DNA of 64,000 nucleotides from Rhizobium aethiopicum (GTDB taxonomy: Bacteria; Pseudomonadota; Alphaproteobacteria; Rhizobiales; Rhizobiaceae): assembly GCF_014197535.1 (NCBI RefSeq), contig NZ_JACIFV010000001.1, positions 567,606 to 631,605 on the forward strand. Reading direction: 5' to 3'. The translations under genes were made by a program, and so were the position numbers. Positions 54,755-62,737 of this stretch are shown here, one piece after another (within the stretch, counting starts at the first letter, position 1; every line of letters starts with the position of its first letter). Below the pieces are notes generated by a model. That model was not told the DNA's origin. It saw only the letters and a program-made list of their open reading frames with translations, and ran no database searches.

Positions 54755-54970
54755 TCATCGGCCCGTCAGGACAGGCGCCGAACTCTGGGCAGGCATCTGC
54801 GGCCTGCCGGCAGCAATATTCAGCACTGCAATCAACAGGGTAAAAGCGACGAAGATGAAAGCGACGCGCAGAAGGGCCTTCAGGCCACCGCTTTCGTCGA
54901 ATGCCAACGCGCGCTTCTCATGGCGCCGCGCCCAGATCTGGCTTGCCAGTGCGATTTCAAGAATACTCAT
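54755..54970 (-). CDS. Small single-pass membrane protein
   Basis: A 71-residue frame from ATG 54970, preceded by GAGGAG at proper spacing. MSILEIALASQIWARRHEKR, a hydrophobic helix (about 35-57: ALLRVAFIFVAFTLLIAVLNIAAG), then a polar tail. No family recognised. It ends 9 bases after the amn stop on the opposite strand. Confidence 0.5.
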   Translation of the reverse strand: MSILEIALASQIWARRHEKRALAFDESGGLKALLRVAFIFVAFTLLIAVLNIAAGRPQMPAQSSAPVLTGR

Positions 54971-55003
54971 TGCCATTCTCCTCGACAGGTTTCGACGAAG
55001 CGT

Positions 55004-55030
55004 TGTCGAGTGCTGTCTTGCGATTTCGAC
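55004..55030 (+). promoter_or_regulatory. Candidate ECF42-type promoter, distal
   Basis: TGTCGA (55004-55009), 17-base spacer, CGAC (55027-55030). This matches the TGTCGA / CG(A/T)C pattern I recall for ECF42 sigma factors. It lies 97 bases before the first DGPF gene. Confidence 0.55.
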
Positions 55031-55063
55031 GCCGGACCGGCACAAAAGATTTTTTTCCGCCGC

Positions 55064-55090
55064 TGTCGAAATGCGTGCGGCTCGGTCGTC
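55064..55090 (+). promoter_or_regulatory. Candidate ECF42-type promoter, proximal
   Basis: TGTCGA (55064-55069), 17-base spacer, CGTC (55087-55090), exactly 60 bases downstream of the distal copy and 37 bases before the first DGPF gene start. Confidence 0.6.
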
Positions 55091-55126
55091 CAGGGTTGTT
55101 GAACACGCACAAGGAGGCTGTCCGCG

Positions 55127-55477
55127 ATGAAATATCTCTGTCAGGTCTGGTTCGATGGCGCAGTGCTCGGCGCCAGGACGAAAGAGGAAAAGGCCGAACT
55201 CGGCACGGACTCACTCAACTATGACAAGGCGCTTGCCGAAAGCGGGCATCTGATCGTCGCCCATGCGCTGCAGCCGCCGACATCGGCGGTGACCGTCCGG
55301 GTACGAAGCGGTGAGACGTCAGTGACGGACGGTCCTTTCGCCGAGACGAAGGAAGCGCTCGGCGGCTTCATCCTGATCGAGGCCAAGGATCTCAATGAAG
55401 CAATCCTCGTTGCGGCCGGCATCCCGCTCGCTATGCTCGGCGCTATCGAAGTGCGGCCAATACACGAATTCGGCTGA
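55127..55477 (+). CDS. YCII/DGPF-domain protein
   Basis: A 116-residue YCII-related protein: MKYLCQVWFDGAVLGARTKEEKAEL, VTVRVRSGETSVTDGPFAETKEALGGFILIEAKDLNEAI, with the DGPF motif. These proteins accompany ECF42 sigma factors. The fold is ferredoxin-like alpha/beta; a biochemical role is not established. AAGGAGG precedes ATG 55127. First of three paralogues in a row before the sigma factor gene. Confidence 0.88.
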   Translation: MKYLCQVWFDGAVLGARTKEEKAELGTDSLNYDKALAESGHLIVAHALQPPTSAVTVRVRSGETSVTDGPFAETKEALGGFILIEAKDLNEAILVAAGIPLAMLGAIEVRPIHEFG

Positions 55478-55489
55478 GGAGGTCATATC

Positions 55490-55849
55490 ATGAAGTTTCT
55501 GGGTCAGATCTGGTTCGATACCGAAAAGAGCAAACGTGTCACCCGTGAGGAGTGGGAGGCCGTTACGCAGGAATGCATCGTCAGTGACGACCACTGGCGC
55601 GACAGCGGTCATATGTTGAGCGCGCTGGCGCTCTATGAGCCGGAACAGGCCGTGACGCTTAGGGTTCGCAACGGCTCCGTCGCCGCCACAGATGGTCCCT
55701 TCGCCGAAACCAAGGAGCATCTCGGCGGCTTCGTGGTGATCGAGGCCAAGAATATGGCGGAAGCACAGTCGATCATTTCCACCTTCCCGATCCTCAAATA
55801 TGCATCGATCGAAATCCGGCCGGCCTATTCGATCAAGGATGGGAAATAG
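55490..55849 (+). CDS. YCII/DGPF-domain protein
   Basis: A 119-residue paralogue of the previous gene: MKFLGQIWFDTEKSKRVTREEW, VTLRVRNGSVAATDGPFAETKEHLGGFVVIEAKNMAEAQ, with an intact DGPF motif. It starts 12 bases after the previous stop, behind GGAGGTC. The close spacing shows a single transcript with its neighbours. Confidence 0.88.
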   Translation: MKFLGQIWFDTEKSKRVTREEWEAVTQECIVSDDHWRDSGHMLSALALYEPEQAVTLRVRNGSVAATDGPFAETKEHLGGFVVIEAKNMAEAQSIISTFPILKYASIEIRPAYSIKDGK

Positions 55850-55851
55850 CC

Positions 55852-56211
55852 ATGCGCTTCGTCTGCCTCATCTATAATCCCGCCGACGCGGACAGCACAC
55901 TCAGCCAGGCCGAGGGCGATGAGCTCGTGAGGGCGCATTTCCGCTATGACGAGGAGCTCGAGCACAAAGGCATCATGATCCATTCCGATGCATTGGAAGG
56001 TCCTGACAGCGCCTCGGTGCTGAGAGTGCGCCATGGCATTCTGTCTTCGACCGACGGCCCCTATGTCGAGACAAAGGAACATCTGGCCGGCATCTACATC
56101 ATCGAGGCCGCCGATCTCGAAGAGGCGCGCAAAGTCGTCGCGGGCATTCCAAGCGTCCGGGTCGGGGCGATCGAATTGCGGCCGGTGAGAACGCTCACCC
56201 TGCCACAGTGA
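55852..56211 (+). CDS. YCII/DGPF-like protein with DGPY variant motif
   Basis: A 119-residue paralogue: MRFVCLIYNPADADSTLSQAEG, VLRVRHGILSSTDGPYVETKEHLAGIYIIEAADLEEARK. The DGPF motif reads DGPY here. It starts 2 bases after the previous stop, behind GGAAATAG. It is the most diverged member of the trio and immediately precedes the sigma factor gene. Confidence 0.87.
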   Translation: MRFVCLIYNPADADSTLSQAEGDELVRAHFRYDEELEHKGIMIHSDALEGPDSASVLRVRHGILSSTDGPYVETKEHLAGIYIIEAADLEEARKVVAGIPSVRVGAIELRPVRTLTLPQ

Positions 56212-56221
56212 GGATAGGCAC

Positions 56222-57463
56222 TTGGAACGGGTGATCGAGGACCTCTATCGACAGCATTCGCGCCGGGTGCTGGCGACGCTAATCCGCCTGCTCGGAGATT
56301 TCGATCGGGCGGAGGAAGCGCTTCAGGATGCCTTTGCCGCGGCCGCCCGGACATGGCCGACGGATGGCATCCCCGGTAACCCGTTCGCCTGGCTCGTCTC
56401 AACGGGACGTTTCAAGGCGATCGACACCATCCGGCGGCGAGCGCGCTTCGATGCCTCGCAGCAGCACATCGAGGACAGCCTCTACAGCGTCGACGAAACG
56501 GAGATCGGCGATATGGAAGCGATCGAAGACGACATGCTGCGGCTGATTTTCACCTGCTGCCATCCCGCTATTCCCGCCGACGCGCAGACGGCGATGGCGC
56601 TGCGGGAAATCTGCGGATTGACCACCGAAGAGATCGCCCATGCCTTTCTCGTTCCGGCGCCGACGGTCGCCCAGCGGATCGTCCGCGCCAAGAACAGGAT
56701 TCGGTCGGCGAAGATTCCCTACGAAGTGCCGGACCGCGACGCACTGCCTCAGCGGCTCGATCAGGTGCTGCACGTCATCTATCTCGTCTTCAACGAGGGT
56801 TATTCCGCCTCGTCAGGTATAGACGTGGTTCGCGCCGACCTGACCGCCGAGGCGATTAGGCTGGCGCGGCTGCTTCTGACGCTGCTGCCACATCCCGACG
56901 CAAGCGGTCTGCTGGCGCTGATGCTGCTGCAGGAGTCCCGCCGCCTGGCACGCAGCAAAGAGCAGGGGTCGCTGGTGCTGCTTGCCGACCAGGACCGCTC
57001 GCTCTGGGACCATGCAAAAATCGCGGAAGGCCTGGCGCTGCTCGCCGAAGCGATGCGGGCGGCAGAGCTCGGCGCCTATACGGTGCAGGCAGCGATCGCT
57101 GCCGAGCACGCCAGGGCGCCGACCGCCGAAAAGACCGACTGGCGGCGGATCGCGTTCTACTACGATCTGCTGCTGGCGGCGCAGCCATCGCCGATCGTGG
57201 AACTCAACCGCGCCGTTGCAATCGCCATGGCGGAAGGGCCGGCAAAGGGACTGGATCTGATCGATGCCATTCTTGGGCGCCAGGAACTCAAGGCCTATCA
57301 CCTCGTCCATTCGGCGCGCGCCGATTTCCTGCGCAGGCTCGATCGCACCGAAGAGGCGATCGCTGCCTATCAAACGGCGCTGTCGCTCTGCCGGCAGGAG
57401 CCGGAGCAGGCCTTTCTGCGAAAACGGATTTCAGAGCTTGCCGCGGCGCCCGAGCGGCAGTGA
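56222..57463 (+). CDS. ECF42-type RNA polymerase sigma factor with TPR-like C-terminal extension
   Basis: A 413-residue sigma factor. The start is TTG 56222, 8 bases after GAGG; GTG 56231 is an alternative. Region 2 is at about 1-75 (VIEDLYRQHSRRVLATLIRLLGDFDRAEEALQDAFAAA), region 4 at about 107-165 (LREICGLTTEEIAHAFLVPAPTVAQRIVRAKNRIR). An extension of more than 200 residues follows (DUF6596-like, then TPR-like helices, about 300-400). This long extension and the upstream DGPF genes mark the ECF42 group, which has no anti-sigma factor nearby. Its 3' end overlaps the convergent membrane-protein gene by 33 bases. Confidence 0.9.
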   Translation: MERVIEDLYRQHSRRVLATLIRLLGDFDRAEEALQDAFAAAARTWPTDGIPGNPFAWLVSTGRFKAIDTIRRRARFDASQQHIEDSLYSVDETEIGDMEAIEDDMLRLIFTCCHPAIPADAQTAMALREICGLTTEEIAHAFLVPAPTVAQRIVRAKNRIRSAKIPYEVPDRDALPQRLDQVLHVIYLVFNEGYSASSGIDVVRADLTAEAIRLARLLLTLLPHPDASGLLALMLLQESRRLARSKEQGSLVLLADQDRSLWDHAKIAEGLALLAEAMRAAELGAYTVQAAIAAEHARAPTAEKTDWRRIAFYYDLLLAAQPSPIVELNRAVAIAMAEGPAKGLDLIDAILGRQELKAYHLVHSARADFLRRLDRTEEAIAAYQTALSLCRQEPEQAFLRKRISELAAAPERQ

Positions 57464-58393
57464 GATTGCGGTGCCCGTCAGCGCCGAGACGATGATCAAG
57501 AGATGCGCATTGACGCTTGCCTGCGCCAGCGCAGCCAGAGCCATCCGCTCGCTCGAGGCTCCGAGCGCAATGGCGCCGGCGGTGATACCGGCCGGATAGG
57601 TGCCGACGCCGCCCGGCGCGTGCACCGGCAGAACAGAGGAGAGTTCGCCGCCGAGCGCGCCGCCGAAGCTTGCCGCCATCGGCAACACACCCATTAGGCC
57701 GAGCGCCCAAGCGAGCACGATCACCTTCACCAGCCAGTTGACGATGGTCATCGCCCAAGCGCGCGCAAAGGCCGCGGCATCGAGCGGCAGCCCGTTTTCG
57801 ATTTCGACCACGAATTTCTGCGCCTTATCAGGCAACAGCCTGGCGGCGACCCGCAGAAGCGGCTTGCGTGCAGCGAAGGCTGCGACCGGCAGCAGCAGGA
57901 AGACCGCCCAAAGCGACCACGCGACGAGCGCATCGGCCGCGGCGAGCGCAAAGCCGATGCCGGCCGCCGCCAGCAGGGCGTGCAGGTCGAGCAGCCGCAT
58001 CACCAGGAGCGCTGAGGTTCCGCGGGTCAGCGGGATGCCGAACTCGGTGCGCATCAGCAGCGGAAAGCTGGTCTCGCCGGTGCGGAAGGGCAGCATGATG
58101 TTCAGGAGATTGTGGATCTGGGTGACGCGAAAGAGGGTCGCGAACCGGCCCGCAGTTTCCTTGGGAAAATAGTCGTAGATGCGCCAGGTGCGCAGGAAAT
58201 AGGTGCTCGTCAACGCCACGAGCGCGCCGATCACCGGGCCTGCCCCGACATCGGCCCATTGGCTGATGATGACGGGCCAACCCCAGAACCATTGCACGAA
58301 GAGCGCATAGGCTGCGACAATTACGACCGTCAGCGCCGTCATGCGATTGCGCATAAACCAGGACTGCTGGCTTTCAACGATCGAACTCTTCAT
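57431..58393 (-). CDS. Lysylphosphatidylglycerol-synthase-TM-like (flippase-like) membrane protein
   Basis: A 320-residue membrane protein with about 8 helices: LTSTYFLRTWRIYDYFPK, LFRVTQIHNLLNIMLPFRTGETSFPLLMR and GGELSSVLPVHAPGGVGTYPAGITAGAI, as in the UPF0104/LPG-synthase TM family. Related proteins move lipids or lipid-linked sugars. It is divergent from the Rgt-like cluster, so it may help supply polyprenyl-phosphate sugars to the periplasm; that is inference. Its 5' edge carries the repeat CTTCATGTAGTAGGC. Confidence 0.78.
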   Translation of the reverse strand: MKSSIVESQQSWFMRNRMTALTVVIVAAYALFVQWFWGWPVIISQWADVGAGPVIGALVALTSTYFLRTWRIYDYFPKETAGRFATLFRVTQIHNLLNIMLPFRTGETSFPLLMRTEFGIPLTRGTSALLVMRLLDLHALLAAAGIGFALAAADALVAWSLWAVFLLLPVAAFAARKPLLRVAARLLPDKAQKFVVEIENGLPLDAAAFARAWAMTIVNWLVKVIVLAWALGLMGVLPMAASFGGALGGELSSVLPVHAPGGVGTYPAGITAGAIALGASSERMALAALAQASVNAHLLIIVSALTGTAISLPLGRRGKL

Positions 58394-58576
58394 GTAGTAG
58401 GCAATCCTCGCTTGGCGTCGGCATGAGCCTCGGCTCCATTGCCAGGCGTTTTAGGAGAAATGAAGGTTGGGCACAACGGCGGAGTTGAAGCGACGGCGGC
58501 GAGATCGCTTTAAGGCAGACAACCGCCGCGGCAGACCGACAGATCACGGCGCCTTGCCGGCTTGACTTGGAGATCG

Positions 58577-60070
58577 ATGTTGGAGCGCATTACCAGAAAC
58601 ATTACGAGCGCGAGCATTTTTCTGGCAGTCTATTTCCTGCTGAACATCGTGCTCCGCATCGCATTGCCCCATACGCTCGATCTCGACGAGGCGGAACAAT
58701 CGTTCTACTCGCAATATCTTCTGGCCGGCTACGGCCCGCAGCCGCCCTTCTACAACTGGATCCAATACGCCATCGTCTCGGTCACCGGGATCACGATGTG
58801 GGCGCTCTCGGTTCCGAAGAACATCATTCTCTTCGGCTGCTATCTGTTCTATGGGCTTGCTGCCCGCGAGGTGCTGAAGAGCCGTCTGCTCCCGCCCATC
58901 GCCATGCTGAGCCTGATCACCCTGCCACAAGTCGGGCTGATGGCGCAGCGCGAACTGACCCACACCGTTGCCCTGCTGTTTGCGACCTCGCTCTTCCTCT
59001 TCGGCTTTTTTCGCACACTTCGGCAGCCGACGATCGGCAGCTATCTCGTCATCGGCATCGCCACCGGCATCGGCCTCATCTCTAAATATAATTTCGCCAT
59101 TCTGCCGTTTGCCACCTTCGTCGCAGTCCTGGTGGACCGAAAGTGGCGCAGCCGGCTGATCGACTGGCGTCTGCTGCCGGCGTTCGCAATCGCCATTCTG
59201 ATCGTTCTGCCGCATGCGCTCTGGCTGCCCGATAATCTCCTCAGCGCTTCGGCCCCGACCATGGAGCGGATGACCGCCGAGCACGAGGCCGCCGCTGGCC
59301 TTCCCCGTATCGGACAGGGGCTGTTGTCCCTCGTCATCGCCGTCCTCGGCTTCGTCGCGTTGTCGATCGTTCTCTTCGCGGCAGCCTTCCGACGGGATTT
59401 CTTCCATGCGCTTTCCGCGTCCAGCCCGATGATCCGGGTCATCGAGCGGATGATGATCGTCAGCCTGCTTGCCTTCGTCGGTGTCGTCATCGTCGCCGGC
59501 GCAAGCGATATCCATGAGCGCTGGCTCGACCCGTGCCTGCTCGTCCTGCTGATCTATCTGTTCCTGAAGCTGGAAACCGCAGGCTTCGATCTTTCCGCCG
59601 GCCTTGCATGCTTCCGGCCTGTGGTGCCGGTCTTCATGGTCGTCATCCTGGCGATCCTTCTGCTCAGGATCGTCGCCATGCAATATACCGGCGTTTATAC
59701 GAGAACGAACGTGCCCTTCTCCGGCTACGTGGCCGAACTGACCGCGACCCGCAAGCCGGTGCTCATCGTGGCGGGAACCAAGTTCGTGGCCGGCAACATG
59801 AAGCTGGAATTCCCCGACGTTCCCGTCGTGATCCCGTTCTTTCCAGGCCCCGGGGTACCTGAATATGCGGCTGCGAAGGGTCCTGTGCTCGTCGTCTGGC
59901 GCGGAGAAACCGCAAATGACCCCACCATTTCTCCCGACTTTGCCGATGATCTCGTGAAATCGGGTATTCATCTGCAGGAGGTGAAGACGCTGACCCTTCC
60001 CTATCTTTTCGGTGACGGCAAACATACGTTCTCGATTGGGTATTCCTGGGTCGAAGGCGGCGCGAAGTAG
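58577..60070 (+). CDS. ArnT-like GT39/83-family glycosyltransferase (Rgt-like)
   Basis: A 497-residue membrane glycosyltransferase with about 11 helices. The first loop, [29 protein letters not shown], holds the catalytic-type acidic residues. The C-terminal periplasmic region includes [22 protein letters not shown] 58577 is preceded by GGAG; the frame begins at TTG 58562. In R. leguminosarum such proteins (RgtA, RgtB, RgtC) attach galacturonic acid to LPS core from a polyprenyl-phosphate donor. I cannot tell which paralogue this is. Confidence 0.83.
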   Translation: MLERITRNITSASIFLAVYFLLNIVLRIALPHTLDLDEAEQSFYSQYLLAGYGPQPPFYNWIQYAIVSVTGITMWALSVPKNIILFGCYLFYGLAAREVLKSRLLPPIAMLSLITLPQVGLMAQRELTHTVALLFATSLFLFGFFRTLRQPTIGSYLVIGIATGIGLISKYNFAILPFATFVAVLVDRKWRSRLIDWRLLPAFAIAILIVLPHALWLPDNLLSASAPTMERMTAEHEAAAGLPRIGQGLLSLVIAVLGFVALSIVLFAAAFRRDFFHALSASSPMIRVIERMMIVSLLAFVGVVIVAGASDIHERWLDPCLLVLLIYLFLKLETAGFDLSAGLACFRPVVPVFMVVILAILLLRIVAMQYTGVYTRTNVPFSGYVAELTATRKPVLIVAGTKFVAGNMKLEFPDVPVVIPFFPGPGVPEYAAAKGPVLVVWRGETANDPTISPDFADDLVKSGIHLQEVKTLTLPYLFGDGKHTFSIGYSWVEGGAK

Positions 60071-60131
60071 GGTTGCGGCAAGTCGGCCGATTGCGGGGAA
60101 AGCGGCATTGCCCGCTGGCAACGGCCGGACA

Positions 60132-60146
60132 CTTCATGTAGTAGGC
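60132..60146. repeat. 15-base repeat, second copy
   Basis: CTTCATGTAGTAGGC is identical to 58388-58402 at the start of the flippase-like gene. The copy here lies between the first ArnT-like gene and the rgtE-like gene, in a position with no gene. Confidence 0.6.
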
Positions 60147-60208
60147 TTCCGCAAGCGCGGTGGCGGCAGTAAGATTGCAAGGCCGCCCGGCCTTTTGGAG
60201 ATGCAAAG

Positions 60209-61225
60209 TTGCAGACAACGGTAGAGCCCATTCGCGGCACGAATGATCCGGTACAATCGCTCGAGCTGTCGCTGGTCGTGCCCGTTTTCAACGAAGAGGA
60301 AAGCGTCGGTCCGCTGGTCGAGCGCATCGTTGCGGCGATGGCCGAGTATCCGCATCGCTGGGAACTGATCCTCGTCGACGACGGCAGCACGGATGCGACG
60401 CTCGTCAACGCCCGCAGATTCGTCGGCCGCGAGGGCCTGGCGCTCCGGATCGTCGAGCTGCAGCGCAACTTCGGCCAGACCGCCGCCATGCAGGCCGGCA
60501 TCGATACCGCCCGCGGCCGGCTGATCGCGACGATGGACGGCGATCTGCAGAACGACCCGAAGGATATCCCTGCGATGGTCTCCGAGCTGGAGCGGCGCCA
60601 ACTCGACCTCCTGGTCGGCTGGCGCAAGAACCGCAAGGACGGCCTGTTCCTACGCAAGATTCCGTCATGGTGCGCCAACTACCTGATCGGTCGCATCACC
60701 GGCGTCAAGCTGCATGATTACGGCTGCAGCCTGAAGATCTACCGGGCCTCGATCATCAAGCAGGTGAAGCTGATGGGTGAAATGCACCGCTTCATCCCGG
60801 CCTGGGTGGCCGGTGTCGTCCCGAGCTCGCGCATCGGCGAGATGGCCGTCACCCACCATGCTCGCGAGCACGGCGTTTCGAAGTACGGCATCTCGCGCAC
60901 ATTCCGCGTCATCCTCGACCTGCTGTCGGTCATGTTCTTCATGCGCTACAAGGCAAGGCCCGGCCATTTCTTCGGCTCGCTCGGTCTCGGTCTCGGCGCG
61001 GTTGCCATATTGATCCTGCTCTATCTCGGCTTCGACAAGTTCATCCTGGGCAACGATATCGGCACACGCCCGATGCTGATGGTCGGCGTCGTGCTGCTGC
61101 TTTCGTCGGTGCAGATGATCACCACCGGCATTCTGGCGGAAATGATCGCGCGCACCTATTATCGTGACGATGCCTCCCCGAACTATATCGTGCGGCAGAT
61201 CTTCGACGATCAAAGCCAAGCGTAA
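60209..61225 (+). CDS. rgtE: Polyprenyl-phosphate-sugar synthase, GT2 with C-terminal TM helices (RgtE-like)
   Basis: A 338-residue GT2 protein with the DPM1/ArnC pattern: LSLVVPVFNEEESVGPLVERIV, LILVDDGSTDATL, IATMDGDLQNDPKDIP (DxD), HHAREHGVSKYGISRTFRVILDLLSV, then two membrane helices (about 255-280 and 290-315). The start is TTG 60209 after GGAG at 9-base spacing. In Rhizobium RgtE makes dodecaprenyl-phosphate galacturonic acid for the ArnT-like RgtA-C; the flanking genes make that the best reading here. Confidence 0.75.
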   Translation: MQTTVEPIRGTNDPVQSLELSLVVPVFNEEESVGPLVERIVAAMAEYPHRWELILVDDGSTDATLVNARRFVGREGLALRIVELQRNFGQTAAMQAGIDTARGRLIATMDGDLQNDPKDIPAMVSELERRQLDLLVGWRKNRKDGLFLRKIPSWCANYLIGRITGVKLHDYGCSLKIYRASIIKQVKLMGEMHRFIPAWVAGVVPSSRIGEMAVTHHAREHGVSKYGISRTFRVILDLLSVMFFMRYKARPGHFFGSLGLGLGAVAILILLYLGFDKFILGNDIGTRPMLMVGVVLLLSSVQMITTGILAEMIARTYYRDDASPNYIVRQIFDDQSQA

Positions 61226-61237
61226 ACCGGCAGCACG

Positions 61238-62737
61238 ATGCTTGACCGCGCGACGAGGACGATCAGAACCGCGGCGCTGCTGCTTGCAGCCTATTTCGTG
61301 CTGAACATCGCGCTGCGACTGGCGCTCCCGCACGCGCTGGAGCTCGACGAGGCCGAGCAGTCCTTCTTCTCGCAATATCTGCTGGCGGGCTACGGTCCGC
61401 AGCCGCCCTTCTACAACTGGATGCAATATGCCGTCGTTTCGGTGACCGGCTTGTCGATGAGCGCGCTTATCATCCCGAAGAACATCCTGCTCTTCCTGTG
61501 TTACCTCTTTTACGGCCTTGCCGGGCGCGAGGCACTGAAGGACCAGAAGCTTGCCGCCGTCGGGATGATGGCGCTGATCACCCTGCCCCAGGTCTCCTAT
61601 ATGGCGCAGCAGGATCTGACCCATACGACGGCGCTGCTCTTTGCAAGCTCGCTCTTCCTCTACGGCCTCTTCCGAACGCTCGAGCGACCCGGCATCGGCA
61701 GCTACCTCCTGCTCGGACTCGCCACGGGCATCGGGCTGATCTCGAAATATAATTTTGCGCTGATGCCCGCCGTGGCGCTGATCGCCATCCTGCCCGATGC
61801 CGAATGGCGGCGCAGGGCGCTGGACTGGCGTATCCTGGCGGCGATCGCCGTCGCGCTCGTCATCGTGTTGCCGCATGCGATCTGGCTGCGGAGCAACCTC
61901 GAATTCGCCTCCTCCGATACTCTGGTCAAGATGGCCGCGGGCAATGAACCGGCCGGCGCCTTGCGAATCGGCAAAGGCATTCTTGCCTTTCTCATCGCCA
62001 TCATCGCCTTTGCAGCGCTGCCCGTCGCCATTTTCGCCGCCGCCTTCCGCCGCGATTTCCTCCGGGCGCTCTCATCCGGAAACCGCTGGACGGGGATGCT
62101 GGAGCGAATGATGCTCGCGAGCCTCGCCGGCATTCTTCTGATCGTGCTGTTCACCGGCTCCACGACAGTGCGTGAACGCTGGCTCGACCCGTTCCTGCTC
62201 GTGCTGCCGATCTACTTCCTGGCAAAGATGCAGGCGGCCGGGCTCGACCTTTCCGCCGGGCTGCGCCGCTTCCGGCCCGTCGTGCCGGTGCTGATGGCCT
62301 GCGTCCTGGTCGCGCTCGGCTTCCGCGTCGTCGGCGCCGGGCTGATCGGCACCTACAGCAGGCCTAATGTGCCGATGGCCGATCTCGCGCACGATATGAC
62401 GCGGCAGGCCGAACCTGCGCTGGTGATCGCCTCGGATACCTATGTCGGCGGCAACATGCGCCTGCAGTTTCCTGACTTGCCCGTGGTGATCCCGGATTTC
62501 CCCGCACCCGGCATTCCGGCCTATGCGACATCGGACGGGCCGGTGCTCATCGTCTGGCGCGGCAAGAAGACGGCGACGGCCGCGGATGCGGTCATGCCGG
62601 AGCGATTTTCGTCGGCGCTGGCGGCGGCCGATATCGCACCGCAGGAGATCGGCGCCTTGTCGCTTCCCTATCATTTCGGCCGCCAGGGCGATAATTTCGC
62701 ACTCGGTTATGCCTGGGTTCGGCCGGGAGCGAGATAG
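61238..62737 (+). CDS. ArnT-like GT39/83-family glycosyltransferase (Rgt-like)
   Basis: A 499-residue paralogue of the 58.6-kb gene, with the same opening block [29 protein letters not shown] and matching helices and C-terminal region (VIPDFPAPGIPAYATSDGP). It starts 12 bases after the rgtE-like stop and is followed directly by the third paralogue (stop TAG, then ATG). The high similarity to the first copy points to tandem duplication. Probably transfers galacturonic acid in the periplasm. Confidence 0.83.
   Translation: MLDRATRTIRTAALLLAAYFVLNIALRLALPHALELDEAEQSFFSQYLLAGYGPQPPFYNWMQYAVVSVTGLSMSALIIPKNILLFLCYLFYGLAGREALKDQKLAAVGMMALITLPQVSYMAQQDLTHTTALLFASSLFLYGLFRTLERPGIGSYLLLGLATGIGLISKYNFALMPAVALIAILPDAEWRRRALDWRILAAIAVALVIVLPHAIWLRSNLEFASSDTLVKMAAGNEPAGALRIGKGILAFLIAIIAFAALPVAIFAAAFRRDFLRALSSGNRWTGMLERMMLASLAGILLIVLFTGSTTVRERWLDPFLLVLPIYFLAKMQAAGLDLSAGLRRFRPVVPVLMACVLVALGFRVVGAGLIGTYSRPNVPMADLAHDMTRQAEPALVIASDTYVGGNMRLQFPDLPVVIPDFPAPGIPAYATSDGPVLIVWRGKKTATAADAVMPERFSSALAAADIAPQEIGALSLPYHFGRQGDNFALGYAWVRPGAR

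Noticed and set aside
58544-60121. 525-aa minus-strand open frame
   Set aside because: It lies fully antisense to the first ArnT-like gene. The protein is His/Asp/Arg/Glu-rich without domains, as expected for a high-GC shadow frame.
60665-61876. 403-aa minus-strand open frame
   Set aside because: Antisense to the RgtE-like and second ArnT-like genes, with no motif and shadow-like composition.
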